Source of the DNA: Branchiostoma lanceolatum
Taxonomy: Eukaryota > Chordata > Leptocardii > Amphioxiformes > Branchiostomatidae
DNA: 64,000 bases
Reading direction: 5' to 3'
NCBI RefSeq assembly: GCF_035083965.1
Contig: NC_089740.1
Coordinates: 10,290,596-10,354,595 of the forward strand
The notes under the pieces were generated by a model. That model made no database searches, was not told the DNA's origin, and saw only the letters and a list, made by a program, of their open reading frames with translations. Position 1 is the first letter of the stretch. The number at the start of each line of letters is the position of its first letter. The position numbers and the translations under genes were made by a program. Positions 51,521 to 63,660 of this stretch are shown in pieces.

Positions 51521-52297
51521 CCTGTTGGCAAGGCTAGTGCACCCCCAACGTTCCAACAGTAGAATAGCGGGAGTAGTAGTATTACCTGGTGGCAAGGCTA
51601 GTGCACCCCCAATTCGCACCAATCCAGCAGTAGGATAGTGGGAGTGATGGTAGTACTCCCGCTAGCCTACTGTTAGAACGGGGCGGGCGCACTAGCCTTG
51701 CTGTGGGTGACGTGGCAGCTCTCTCAGTCTCTCTGTCATGTTTAAAGACTAACTAAAAGTGCTGAAGACATGATCCACGGACAAAATGTACATTACATTT
51801 ACAGTGACTAGATACACCTAACTTTCTTCGGAATAGAAATGACTACAGCTGAGAACGCATACCTTGAATAAAGTAGAGGAGATAATCTGGCGGTGTAATC
51901 AGTGGTAGAACACGTCACACAAAAGACACCAGGCCACGTATACGTATGATTTGACATAAAGTGTCACCATAACCGCCATGAGCCACACTAGCTAGCTCTG
52001 AACTATGAACCGGCAGCAAAGAAGTCACCAGGCAACTTTCGTGGTGGACGATAATACCATACTGTTTAGAGGGGCGATGTACCCTTGAGCTAGGTTCTTT
52101 CTCCCTGGTCCCCCAAGCAGATGCGGGCCGGATAAGTTGAATCGCGAATCAGCGCTCACCCCAAGACGCCGGTGCCGCCCGGGAAGCCTGCAAGACCCTG
52201 TAACTGAGGAGGCTGTGCAATTGACTACCACTTGCCTCCTTGCTCTAAGAGATCCTCTAATGACCTCTAATGGAACTCCACGGCTTTGGAGTTTATA
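51521..52297 (-). pseudogene. Orphan CYP promoter copy
   Basis: Direct copy of 48860-49437: inverted-repeat block (51521-51712), 'agtgctgaagacatgat', and the UTR-exon region 51870-52090. The donor position reads GCCAGA instead of GTGAGT (about 51892-51898), so splicing is probably lost. A TATAAA lies at 52292-52297, matching CYP-A. No CYP exons follow; the next gene in this direction is CYP-B itself, so it could be an upstream alternative promoter or a relic of a third CYP unit. Confidence 0.55.
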
Positions 52298-52317
52298 CAT
52301 ATAACGTTACATTATTG

Positions 52318-52390
52318 ATAAATTCTACGGCCGTTGACGGGCTAACGCTGGACTGAGGTCGTGGAGTTCAGAGTTCATTGATGTAGTAAC
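52318..52390. repeat. Dispersed repeat 'cggccgttgacgg'
   Basis: Matches 54010-54070 ('ctctacggtcgtagacgg' ... 'ggccgtggagttca') in the same orientation, about 1.7 kb apart. Possibly direct-repeat ends of a degraded element spanning 52318-54070. Confidence 0.4.
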
Positions 52391-52429
52391 AAGAGTTCTA
52401 CGACCTCATACCTTCGCCAAATGATCTTT

Positions 52430-53900
52430 AATAACCTTTATGACTGACGTATTGGGAGTGTTTCTCATCAATTATGAATCATACCAGTTGGTCGTCTTCA
52501 CCCAAATAACATAAGTTGTCCAAAGTAGGACTATGAGCTAAACAAAGAAGGTTATGCTAACATTTATCATCAATTATGCAAATGAGCTCCTTATTAGCAT
52601 AATTTGATTCAATGGTGTTCACATTCACACTACTTCCAAATGCCACAAGTATGAAATTGCCGTCATTAACTAGTATGGAATTATAGTAGTTTGACATTAA
52701 TTATACAAATAAGTCTACATTTGCATATTTTCTATCTATCAACATTCCTTTCTTCCTCAGTTACAAATTCGCATATTTGAATAGTCATATCATGGAACAC
52801 AGCGGGTTTTTAAATTGCCTCATTAATTATGCAAATTAGAATCTGATTTGCATCATTATCATCCAATCAAACAAAGCACCACGTAAGTTATAGAGTTATA
52901 GTATTTCTCATTAATTATGCAAAAGAGGTCTTCATTTGCATAGTTGATATTTATCACTATTTCTCTCTTCCTCGGTCATGTCACATGTTTGTGAGTCCTA
53001 TTATGGAATTTGGAGGATGTATCAATTTTCATCATTAGTTATGCAAATTAGATACTGATTTGCATAATAAGTATTAAATCATGTAAATCATCACTCAAGC
53101 TATCCACTTAGCAAAAAGCATGACCATCCATCAAGCCCTTCTTGAGTTATTCCCTTTCACAGTCTGAAGCAAAACCTACTCCTGCAGTCCCAGAAAATGC
53201 CGCTAGGGTGTCCAAACCGATACCTTTTACTCTCTTTCCAAAGAGCTATCTACCACTCAAAAGTCGGTTCCATAGCATATCCAAAACATGAGATATCAAA
53301 ACAGGAATTTCCGCTGCAGTACTATAACAAGCCGCTAGGGGGCCCAAAATCTAATCATTTTCAGGTCTCACCAAGACCTACCAACATGCCAAATATCAAG
53401 ACAACCCATCCAGGCATTCTTGAGTTATGCTGGTCTTCTTATACATACAAACGCTACCCTATGCATAACCTTCTCGGCGAAGGTAACTACTTGCGCAGTG
53501 CCTTGAGGAACAGTGCAATTTCACAAGATCAAGATCTAAAAGTCAGTGAGAAGCCAATTTGTGCCAGCCAACACGTTTTAGGCGACACGGTAAAACCCCC
53601 TGGCCCAATGGGAATATCTCCTTACTACACCAGTAACACTTCCCCTACACGAGTAACACATTCCAGCTGGTACCCTGAGCTAGTAGTATATACAGACTCA
53701 TACAATATAACACATTTTACACTTTTCTCGTTAATTATGCAAAGTACTTCGCCCAAAATCTAATCATCTTGAGATTTCCCACATACACATCAACACACCA
53801 AATATAACAACAATCCATCCAGGCGTTCTCGACTTATTCTGTTCACTAACAGACACACAGACAAGCATCAAAACATAGACTTCTCGGCGAAGTCAATGAC
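52430..53900. repeat. AT-rich array of diverged 'ttaattatgcaaat' repeats
   Basis: About five diverged units with 'attatgcaaatgag' followed by 'tttgcataatt' (52550-53080), then 'aagcatgaccatccatcaag', 'gggggcccaaaatctaatca' and 'ccaaatatcaagacaaccca'. Related to the units in 870-2051. A 188-codon frame through it (53197-53763) is repeat-derived and not called as a gene. Confidence 0.6.
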
Positions 53901-54099
53901 GGTCAGACCTCCACGGGAGGAGTTTGTAGATTGGTGGAAAATTCCACGACCGTGACCAACGGGGCCGCAAGGCTGTGAAGATTTTTTATTCTTTTCTTTT
54001 TAGTCGAGTAAACTCCTTTACTCTACGGTCGTAGACGGAATAATACTGGCCTGGGGCCGTGGAGTTCATCGAGTAAATTAAGTGATGAATTAAGTTATT

Positions 54100-55006
54100 T
54101 AGCAGCAACTCTGTGGTACTGAAGCGCCGACTTGTATTGCATGACAGTACTGCAACCTTGTAATGTTAACTCTCTGGACTGAATTATTAGACCGGAAACA
54201 ATATGGCAACCGGAAAATGTCAGAATTCGAAGATGGCAGCGCACGTCGATGTCCGGACGATTGCAAAGTAGTTTTCACTATCGCGAACCTGCAACAATAA
54301 ATTATATTTTTCCCACCACCCAATGAGTCTTGTACTTGTAGAGTGTTACAAGTTCACCCCTCGGTGTTGGCACAGGATATACTTCTGTGCCTGAACTCGA
54401 GCAGTCCGACTGAGAGCGTCTCTAACAAGCGTACAAATATTAGACCATATGATCTATGAGCGAATTTCCGAGAAAATTACGTCAGAGGTCATTGACGTTT
54501 CGCCAGGTACAGGCAGGTACTATGACTCATATTACTAGTACCCTTGCCTGCAGCGCCACCTAGCGGTGGACATGTTTTGTTCCTTGACGTCATCACCATC
54601 CAGCTGATGTGCATAGGTGTCCTTACAAAGTGCCTGAAAAATAAGTTATTTTATAAACCGTGCTTCAAGCTACTCCAAAATACCACTTATATTTCAATAG
54701 ATATTATCTATATTCTAATTTTGATCAATAAAATCATGTCATTTAGCTGATTTATTGTAATGTGAAAAGGATATATTTAGGCACTAATGATAAGACGGAA
54801 ATGGCGGACGAATTTTCTTGGAAGGACGCATAGACTGGCGGAAATTCGTGCAACACCTACAATGAAATCGTGACATTGTCGTGTAACAGTCTGGTTTTCT
54901 CGTTTTTCAGACCAAATTTCTGCCCGATCTAGACTACAAAGGTTTCTGAGGGACCCCTAGAAGTGTTTGGGGCCTGGTTTCGGGGGTATTTCCACGGGAA
55001 AAGACC
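54100..55006 (+). promoter_or_regulatory. ADAM10 upstream region
   Basis: No other gene seen. The 100 to 150 bp before the ATG reads as unremarkable, TATA-less DNA and probably contains the 5' UTR. The start site cannot be placed from sequence. Confidence 0.35.
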
Positions 55007-58000
55007 ATGATCGCCCGAGTTTTGACCGTGGTTGTTTTGGGGTTGGTGGCAGCAGCGGACGGTGAGTCACAAATTTTTGTTTTCTTTCCATACATTTTTT
55101 TCTCCGTTTGATAATCTCATTATATGTCTGGAAACTAACTTGGTTGCTTCTCAAGCATAAAATTTCGGCCCTTCACTTACTGATCCTACCTTGTTTTCGT
55201 CAGTTTGGGAAAACAAACGTTTTGTGATGCAAGTTTTTGTTTACCCATTTTTCCTACACAACATTCGTATGGATTTTTGGACAAGTTTGTCACAAGATTC
55301 GTGTCAAAGAAACAAGAAAAACAAACATAGACATTGTGGTATTGCATCCAGGTTTTAGATACTTTTCATGATTCACTACATGTATGTTTCAAATGACAAA
55401 AGGACAAATTATGATTTACATATAACTATGATAGTTGATACTAAATGTCTATGTAGGGGTTTGATTTAGAAATGTAACGTTACAAGCAATGTCTACAACA
55501 ACAAGGGATAGATGCAATTTATTTACCCAAAAGAGTAGAGTTAGAACTCCAATAGTTGTTATTGTGTTAGCACCTTATCGTAATGTATAGAAGCACAATG
55601 TAAAAGAAGCATTGAAGATAAGTATAATCCATGGATGCAAAAATTCAACATCCTCTTGTACCTTATATTAGTTATAATGTTATATACTGTTTTTCCTTAG
55701 TCATGGATACATATGGATATGACAACTTTCAACAATGCCATTGCTTTGTTTTTGGGTGTTGCTACATGTAGTCTAAAATATCATATCTCATAACAGCATA
55801 TATTTTTTCACCTTTTGTTTGTCAACACAGAGCAGATAGTACATGTTCATCCATAATATTTTGGTATTAATCTAGAACATATATAGCAGTTGAATCGTCG
55901 TCAGATTCAGGGGTTCAAACTGCTGTAAAGGTGCCGGCACCTGAATTTTCTACCCTGTTTATTCATCATCCTGCACATCTCTCGGAGCTCTATTCTCAAG
56001 GTCCTTCCTGTGGTTCTTTTTTTTTCTTTCTGTTTGCCTGCTTTCTTTCCTCTTGTTTACGCCAACGTGGAAGCTTGCTGGGTCCGACATTTTGTTTCAA
56101 ATTAGTCTGGAGTGCTGTTCTAAACCTTGTATAACATGAACAGACTCTTACAGAGCTTGAAATGTATTTTTGGGAACTGGGGACCTGGTGCACCTACAGA
56201 AACCATAACCTAAAGAATTAGGTGCACAGAAAGAATTTTGGGTGCACACCATAAAAAAAGTAGAATGTTGCAAACCTTACTGCCTCTGTTATTAGAACTT
56301 CAATCTGAAATTCTATGTATATATAGCTAACAAGTAAGATGTCAAATATTCTTTAATAAAGCACAACAGAGGTTGTATTGCTTTTTCTGATGTTTAGATT
56401 TCCAGGATATTCTGTATGCTAGTTTATAATAGCATACAGATTCTATTCTATAACCTACAAAAATATCTAGGTGCGCTGGTGCACCCACAGTCAAAAATTA
56501 GGTGCACAGTTCCAATTCTAGGTGCATAAAAGTGCACATGCACCCTGATGAATGTATTCAGCGAGGTACAAATGTAGCTGTTTTCTGGATTGTAAAAGTA
56601 CTGTGATGTTCTGGAAGCAAACCAGACTCTTACTCTAAACTGAAGCACGCAGAAAAATCAATACATCGGCAGCTGACCTTAGCACAGCTTTCGGGCTAAT
56701 ACCGTCGTATTTTCTCTGAATGTCCCCGTTTCGTGCCCTCGCATTGTAGCGCAACACCTGGTCCCAACGACCTTCTATCTGTCTTGAAGGTCATGCGGAT
56801 CTTAAACTGATTTCACCGCTTTATCCTCTTGTAATATAAATTCTGGGATTCTAGTATTGGTACATGTATCTGGAGTAAGGCAAATGATACAACAATGGAT
56901 TGAGGTATCCACATTTTCATAATGATTACTACACAGCTCTCCTACATGTAGCTATGGCCTTTAACTTAGATGTAAAATTGTACATTTCGATGTAAATTGT
57001 AATCGTAACGTCTCTAATGAATTTCTTTCTATAAGATATCTATTACTAAATTTTACATAAAGCATCTTTTTCTTACTCAAATCCAAAAGTACAACTGACT
57101 AGCGATTGTTCATCTACCATTTGAAATACATTTTGGTTAAGGGTAGAAGCTACGACTTCTTCTTTGTAATTTTTCTTTCATTTTAATCATCATTTTGGAA
57201 TAAATCATTTTTGACCTAAGGTCTTCTTTGAGCAGAATGCGTATCATTTTACATGAACGTCTGCTGACCTTTATAGACTGAAATGAATCCCACGCTTTTG
57301 CCAGTGTACCTGGACAATGAATATGCTCAAACAAACAGGGAGCTGTTATGAATTGTTGATAACATAACAACCAGTTGAATCCAAGTAATATATAGTATTC
57401 TAAAAAAGGGATATGCCAAATTGGTCATATGATTTTTAAAGAGAACTACATTTAGTAGGTTCATTTAGATAAAATATCAGTTAGAATAGTCTTTTCTGAT
57501 ACTTATATATATAAATGTCAAGAATATGCTGTAGAATGGTGTACTACTACTATAGTACCTTACACAAATATCTAGGTGCACCAGTGCACCTACAGTCAAA
57601 AATTATATGATTAGGTGCACAGTTCAATTGTGGGTGCACAAAGGTGCACATGCTCCCAGTATTTTGAGAAATGAAATGATTGTACAAGGATAAGGCTGGC
57701 ACAATAGTCTTGGGTGTGGCCCCTGGTTTCTATTGACACCTGTTGTGTCAACAATACCAGGATCTACATCTGTACCTGTGGAATTCAGGTCATCACTAAT
57801 AATCTTCCTACGTAAACAGATGTGGAAAATAGGAGTTGGCCATGTTGTGAAACTTGGACGCAAAAATGAGGCATTTTATCTTAAAGCCTCCTGAGATGTG
57901 AGAAGGAAAATGATAATTGATTGATTCTTTCTACAAGAAACTTTAATCTAAACAGACTGTGGCCTGGCTGTGTTTTGTTTATTTGTTGTGCATATACCGG

Positions 58001-61000
58001 TAAACCGCTTTTAGCCACCTGTTTGGTGCAGTAGGTACAAGCTGCAAAAAACCAAAGCTAGGTACGCATATTCACCTGAGTTGAATGAGGAAATGTATAT
58101 AAATTCAAGTGCCATTCTCAAGGGCACAACATTGGAGCCTGCTAGGGATTCAAACCCAGAACATTTAGATTATAAGTCAATCACCTTGCTGTGTTGGTGG
58201 TCAATATTGTAAATTTTCTACTTCGGCTAAGTTCTGGCACCAAAGGTAAGAGGGTGACATCACATAAACCAAGAGTATGGGGGTGCAGCACCCCTAGGCC
58301 TGTTCCCATATGCATGTTTTGAAAACAAATGTTGAATTTGTCAAAGGTATGACAAGGATTGAATTAAGAGAAAAAGATGGTGTTCACTTTTTGGTTATTT
58401 CTAAAAAATCTTACGGCTCAGTTTTCAAACCTCCAAGCCTCTGAGTTACCTTTTTTATCCTGACCTAGACATCTTGCTGTATTGTGTTTCAAACAGCTTG
58501 TCTCAAATGTGTTAGACTAATCAGCGAATGTTTGTGCCGTTACCATGGAGGCTAAATGTCTGAAATGGCTTCGCTGTTCAGGCTTCAAAACAGCCTTGTG
58601 TGGGAAGATAATCAGATCAGTGTACCTTTTCTGGTAAAAGCATAACCTTCGAAAAGGTTACGTTTCTTCTTAGTATGGTTGCCAAATGTCAACTATCTGC
58701 TACAGTAGTACAAATGTATAACTATAAGTAAATGTATGTGACAGTTTTTAGAATTTACATAACCCCCATAGTGTCAAGTGCAGATTAGAGCAGCCCTAAA
58801 ACATGTACATGGCCTTGAGCATGTACAAATTTACCCGTTCAGGCTAGGGTGTTCGCTATGCCAACGTTCCATGTTTAGGAGTCATAAAGGGTCACACTTG
58901 GTATTTTAAGTACTTCATGTACTTTGTAACTAGTGTTGTTAGCATTTGTAGGCTGAATGGCGGTTATAAGGATGTTAACAAAGGGTGTGGAATAAACAAT
59001 GGTGACACAGTTTTGACCTTTGTATCTTAGAGAAATCTTCCCACTGTACTAGTATGTGTCTTGGACGTCATTGTTTCCTACAACTATAGCATATAATTAT
59101 AGCATGAAAAGGCACACCTCTTTTGTTGTCCTAAATAGAGGTTAAGCAGTACATGTATATACATGTATTAGTATATACTTAGTCTAGTACTTTCTCCAGT
59201 ATTGCAAATTAAGGCAGCTTTGCTACGGCTCACGTTTTTAGCCAAGCACACCGGGTAGCCTCAATTCTTTTTCAAGTGTGTTGGGTTCTTTTGGGTGCAG
59301 AAGTTTGATGCCTGAGGCTAACACCTGAAGCTCCTTCATACACTAGGCCGCCAGCTTTACGTAACCCGGTCCAAAATAAAGCATGAAATGTAGAAGTCAT
59401 CTGATTCTATTACTATTGGGTAGCATACTGTACAGATCATGCTTGATAAAAGATTGGGCTTGGAAAATAATAGACATTCAAGTTGAACCAAACTTTAGAT
59501 GCAGTACCACAATGTCATAATTTGTAGAAATCATCAAGCTTGTGTGGCTTGTAAGTCAAGACTTAGTGGTACATAACTGTAGATTTAAAAAAGATATTGA
59601 TTTACAATCTTGAATATGTTGTATTTTTCTCTGTTTTAGCTGGACGGAAGCTGAACCAGTACATCCACCATTTTGAGCCGTTGAACTACGACACGGCAGA
59701 CCTCCACACGCGCCACCAGCGCGCGAAACGCTCCACCAACCTTCACGAGCAGTTCGTTCACCTTGAGTTCCATGCTCACGGCAGGTAGGTGGAAAAAAAA
59801 GACAAATACTGTAAATCGTGAAATGTTTGCGGTGGTTTTAATTTGGTGACCTCTCCAAGTTGCAAAATCGTGACATTGTGATTATGCATTTCCACTGTTA
59901 TTGCTACTGTACTACAGAACTGTTTCAACCGCAAACTTAGCGAAACCTCCTTTCCCCTTGAAGGCTTCTACCCTAAACTACTAAATTTTAGTTTCTGGTG
60001 GAAATAAAAGTGAATTTACAGTACTAGTAATAGTATGTGGCAGTTTATGCCTTAGTTTTCTTCAGTGGAACTTGAACCATGATGCTTGAGACCACCGATA
60101 GCTGTCAGATAGTACTTGAACAGGTTAACATATAGGTCAAGATACATTTTAGATAGAAGAATGCATTCATCAATATTATGGAACCTATGGCCACTTTATC
60201 ATGTAGGCCATGCATACATGTATGTCAGGTACTGTTGTACACATTCTGTGCCTATCAGATTCCCTATAGAATTGGACATGTGGTACTTGACTCGTGGGTC
60301 ATCCAACTGCAATTTTTGACATCTAAGATTCTAACCGTCCCTTCCAAAAGAAAGCAAATTTCTGTTTCTTGATTGGTGGCCAAAAACTATATGGTATATA
60401 TCATGCATGGTTTGTATATGAAATGGAAGTTTTTTCCACAGTAAAAATGTTCCGAATTCCTGAGACATATTCAAAACACATCTGGATGTTTCAATCATGG
60501 TCTAGACAATAACTGTTAACAAGTTTTACCTTTGACCTTGCACATACATGTACAAATGTACAACTAGCTTATATATATGTTGGGTTTCACTTCAGTGAAT
60601 ATCAGAAATAAAACATCTTCTGAAATGCTGTTACATTTACCATGCATAACTTTGTGCACTACATGAACTTGCATGTTCACACATATCTCAGAGTCAGAGA
60701 TGAGACATTGAATTTCACCATATGTACACAAAAGTCATGACGTGATGTTCATGCTTGATTGAATGAAGAACATCATGTCATGTGTCAAATTGCAACAGGT
60801 TGGATTTGCCACATAATCACTAAATATGATCTTCCTTTTGCTTTGTAATTTCATCACACCTTTACAGAGTCTGCTAGCTATAGGTTGCCTACATTGCAAT
60901 TTCTTAGATCAGATATACATAATTATATAAAGACTGTAAATTTATCTGTTTTTGCAGGGACTTAATTTCACAATAGAAGGCCTAGGGGAAAGGAGGTTTT

Positions 61001-63660
61001 TGCGGTGTTTTAAGTTTGGGGATGGAACAATTCTGTAGCATCGTTGTAATACATTGGAAACGCATATTTACTACGGTGTTGTGAATTCGCAGTGGAGATT
61101 CTTCAGAAATAAAACCACCACAAACGTTTAAAGATCTACAGTTTAAGCCCACCTAGACATACAATGTACATGTCGTTTTCTTTTCAGGAGTTTGTAAATA
61201 TGAAATAGAAGAAGAACAGAGGCATGGAGGGAAAAAATGGGCATCCTATATGATTTATACAGCTTCCTTTTGTACACATAACATACAAAATCGAAAGTCA
61301 CAAGTATCAAAATTAATGACTTTCAAAGTTTTATTTTATATACATGTATATCACTATATGCAATGTTACATTTTACATTTGTTATACTGTATGTTATACT
61401 GTATGTAATTCTTGTCTCCACCCATATTACAATGTTAATATCAGTTCTATGTTTTCAACAACAGACTTGGTGTCGAGGTCAACATTTTAATGGATAATGA
61501 TATTAGATAAAGCCTGTTGACGTCAGTGTAGGACCGTTGCTATGAAGAAAGCGAGTGATACGCTGCACAGTGCAAACAAAGACGGTTTAATTTTCTAGAG
61601 TGCTCCCAAGGCCTGTGGTGTGGCTAATTACGTTGTTATTACATTTTCTGTGTGAGTGCCCATGTTTGTATGAAAGAAACATCTCTCCATAGGAATGTGA
61701 CTGCTGAACAGTATACTGTAAATGAATTTACTTTTGCTGTGGTTTTATTTTGCAGTAGAAGAGAAAGTTAGGTTTCAGTGGTCTTTGAAGTTTGCGGTTG
61801 AAACAATTCTATAATACTGCAGAATTATAAAAGTAACACATATTTGCGGTGGGAATAATACAATGATTTTGCACAAATACATGTAGGTCACTGCAAAAGT
61901 TTCAAGATCTACGGTAGATACAACATACAAGTTACAACTGTACGTAAATTGTGAGGCTGCCACTCCCTGCCCATAAAAAGATACAAAGTACAATTCTACT
62001 TGTAAATAAACCTGTGAAGTTATGAATACATGCATGCATACATTTTGTATGTGGTTTAGGCCACAGGGTGCCAATGTTAATTAACATGGAGTTCATGCAT
62101 AAACTAAAACTGTGGGGAAGATATTCATTAACTATAGGCCAAAACATTTATGGCTAGAAGTTGCATGTACATGTACAAACTGTACATGTACATGTTATAT
62201 TCAGGTAAATGCACCAAAAGCTAACTTTGCATCATTATCCTTCAAACTGAATGAATGAGTGAGTGAGTGAGTGAGTGAGTGAGCAAGTGAATGAATGAAT
62301 GAATGAATGAATGATGAGGTGTACAAAAATAGGTTTCTCAAAAATTGATTTCGAGCCGATACCAGACTGAAGAAATGTCTTGCCATCTTCACAGACACTT
62401 CAACTTGCGCCTGAAGAGAGACACGTCAATCTTCTCACCGGACTTCAAACTAGAGACGGAAAACGGAGAGGAAGACTACGATACGTCCCACATCTACAGC
62501 GGTGGGCTGTATGGTGAGTTCTGATTGGCCAGTTCCTCCCTGAAAAGTATTGTCGTTTTCTGAATGGTTTAGGTTAGCAAACACGGGATCAAGAGAGCAT
62601 GGGTTCAATTTGTGTTATGTCTTTAGGAAAGGCATTTTACATAACCTTCTTTTCTCAGAATGTACATAAAGGCTTTCGGTCATTTCCTGTACTTATTGTA
62701 TGATACATATTCTTCAGTCCGTCTAAAACTTCTGAAAGAATTTCCCCTTTTCCTTTTAATTTCACAATCATCTATGAAAGCGGGAAAAGTTTTTAATCAT
62801 ATATGATTATATACTTCCTTGTAAAATCAAAGGGAAAGGGGAAAACATTTCAGAAGTTTTAGACGGTATCTGTAGCTATTTACACATAGATTTGAATATA
62901 TCTTATATGTTTCAATTGCTTATAGATTTACCAGGAAGTGAATATTGAGTTTCAGGAGTATGCACACACAAGTGCTCATAATCCTTTTGGCAACAATGCC
63001 ACAAAAGGTTTCTTGTTTACAGCAATCATTTTTGATTGTGGATTCTTGGCTTGTGTTCAAAGTTGCTGGATACATGTTGTACACCTACCACGAAGATCTT
63101 GGGAAGGAGGAACATTTGTTTTCCCAAGGGCACAACATTGGGATCTGCTACGGATTCATACCCAGAACTTTTAGATTCTAAGTCAACCACTCTAACCACC
63201 TTGCCGCTTTTAATAATTATCTCCATGAAAAATGGAGATATCGTTTTGGGTGTATCTGTTTGTGTCTGTGTCCGTGTGTTTCCGGATGTTTGTAGTCAGC
63301 ATAACTCAAAAACCTAAGTTAATATTAGATGGATTACTATGATATTTTGTATGTTTGTAGAAGACCTCTTGGGAATATGAAGGTCAAGGTTGATTTTAGG
63401 CCCCCTGGTATGTGACCTTGGTACTGCAGCAGAACTTCCATTTTTGGAAATCTTTAAGATTTGCATTCATTCTTGTTTTTCCTCCCTCTAGGTTACCCAG
63501 ACACTGTTGCCCATGGTAGTATCATAGATGGCAGGTTTGAGGGCTTTGTGCACGCGCACCATGGCAAGTACTACTTGGAACCAGCAGAGCGATACTTCGA
63601 CCAACCGCAACGGTTCCACACCGTCATCTACATGGACCAGGATATCAAGTATCCCCACAG
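55007..63660 (+). CDS. ADAM10: ADAM10 metalloprotease, first four exons (partial)
   Basis: Exons 55007-55061, 59640-59784, 62395-62513, 63492-63660; the gene continues beyond the window. Exon 1 encodes a signal peptide (MIARVLTVVVLGLVAAADG). Exons 2-4 encode the start of the prodomain with ADAM10 landmarks: HQRAKRS, FHAHGRHFNL, KRDTSIFSPDFK, YDTSHIYSG, HGSIIDGRFEGF, AERYFDQPQRFHTVIY. In animals ADAM10 is a membrane sheddase that cleaves Notch and many other surface proteins; the prodomain keeps it inactive until cut. Metalloprotease, disintegrin and membrane parts lie outside. Large intron 1 (4.6 kb) is repeat-rich. The gene is divergent from the CYP/LOX cluster and has no evident functional link to it. 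Confidence 0.95.
55900..57660. repeat. GTGCAC-rich dispersed repeat, three copies in ADAM10 intron 1
   Basis: Copies near 55930-56260, 56460-56545 and 57565-57655, each with 'taggtgca..ggtgcac' pairs and 'cacagtcaaaaatta' between. The GTGCAC palindromes are the constant part. Family unknown. Confidence 0.6.
58040..58205. mobile_element. SINE-like remnant, ADAM10 intron 1
   Basis: 'ctcaagggcacaacattgg' followed by 'gggattcaaacccag' (B-box-like on the opposite strand). Related to the LOX intron 11 SINE and to 63080-63215. Confidence 0.5.
59807..60023. mobile_element. MITE-like element, ADAM10 intron 2, copy 1
   Basis: Bounded by 'tactgtaaat' at the left and its inverse 'atttacagta' at the right, with 'gtttgcggtggttttaattt' inside. 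Relatives at about 60936-61145 and 61716-61918 in the same intron. Confidence 0.65.
60936..61145. mobile_element. MITE-like element, ADAM10 intron 2, copy 2
   Basis: 'gactgtaaatt' ... 'gatctacagttt' ends with 'tttttgcggtgttttaag' inside. Diverged from 59807-60023. Confidence 0.5.
61716..61918. mobile_element. MITE-like element, ADAM10 intron 2, copy 3
   Basis: 'atactgtaaatgaatttact' start with 'gctgtggttttattttgc', ending 'caagatctacggtaga'. Confidence 0.5.
62254..62314. repeat. (GAGT)n/(GAAT)n microsatellite
   Basis: Tandem GAGT then GAAT tetranucleotides, about 80 bp before ADAM10 exon 3. Confidence 0.95.
62719..62866. mobile_element. MITE with ~40 bp inverted ends, ADAM10 intron 3
   Basis: 'ccgtctaaaacttctgaaag' at the left is inverted at the right ('cagaagttttagacgg'), with 'ttcccctttt' / 'aaaggggaaaa' continuing the arms. 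Confidence 0.85.
63080..63215. mobile_element. SINE-like remnant, ADAM10 intron 3
   Basis: 'ttcccaagggcacaacattg' then a 'ggattcatacccag' B-box-like stretch and 'ctaaccaccttgccgc'. Same family as 58040-58205. About 63290-63450 carries a piece of the 'ggccccctggtatgtgacct' repeat. Confidence 0.5.

Noticed and set aside
53197-53763. 188-codon plus-strand open frame
   Set aside because: Lies wholly in the AT-rich dispersed repeat array, contains the 'gggggcccaaaatc' repeat motif translated, and has no recognisable domain or splice context.
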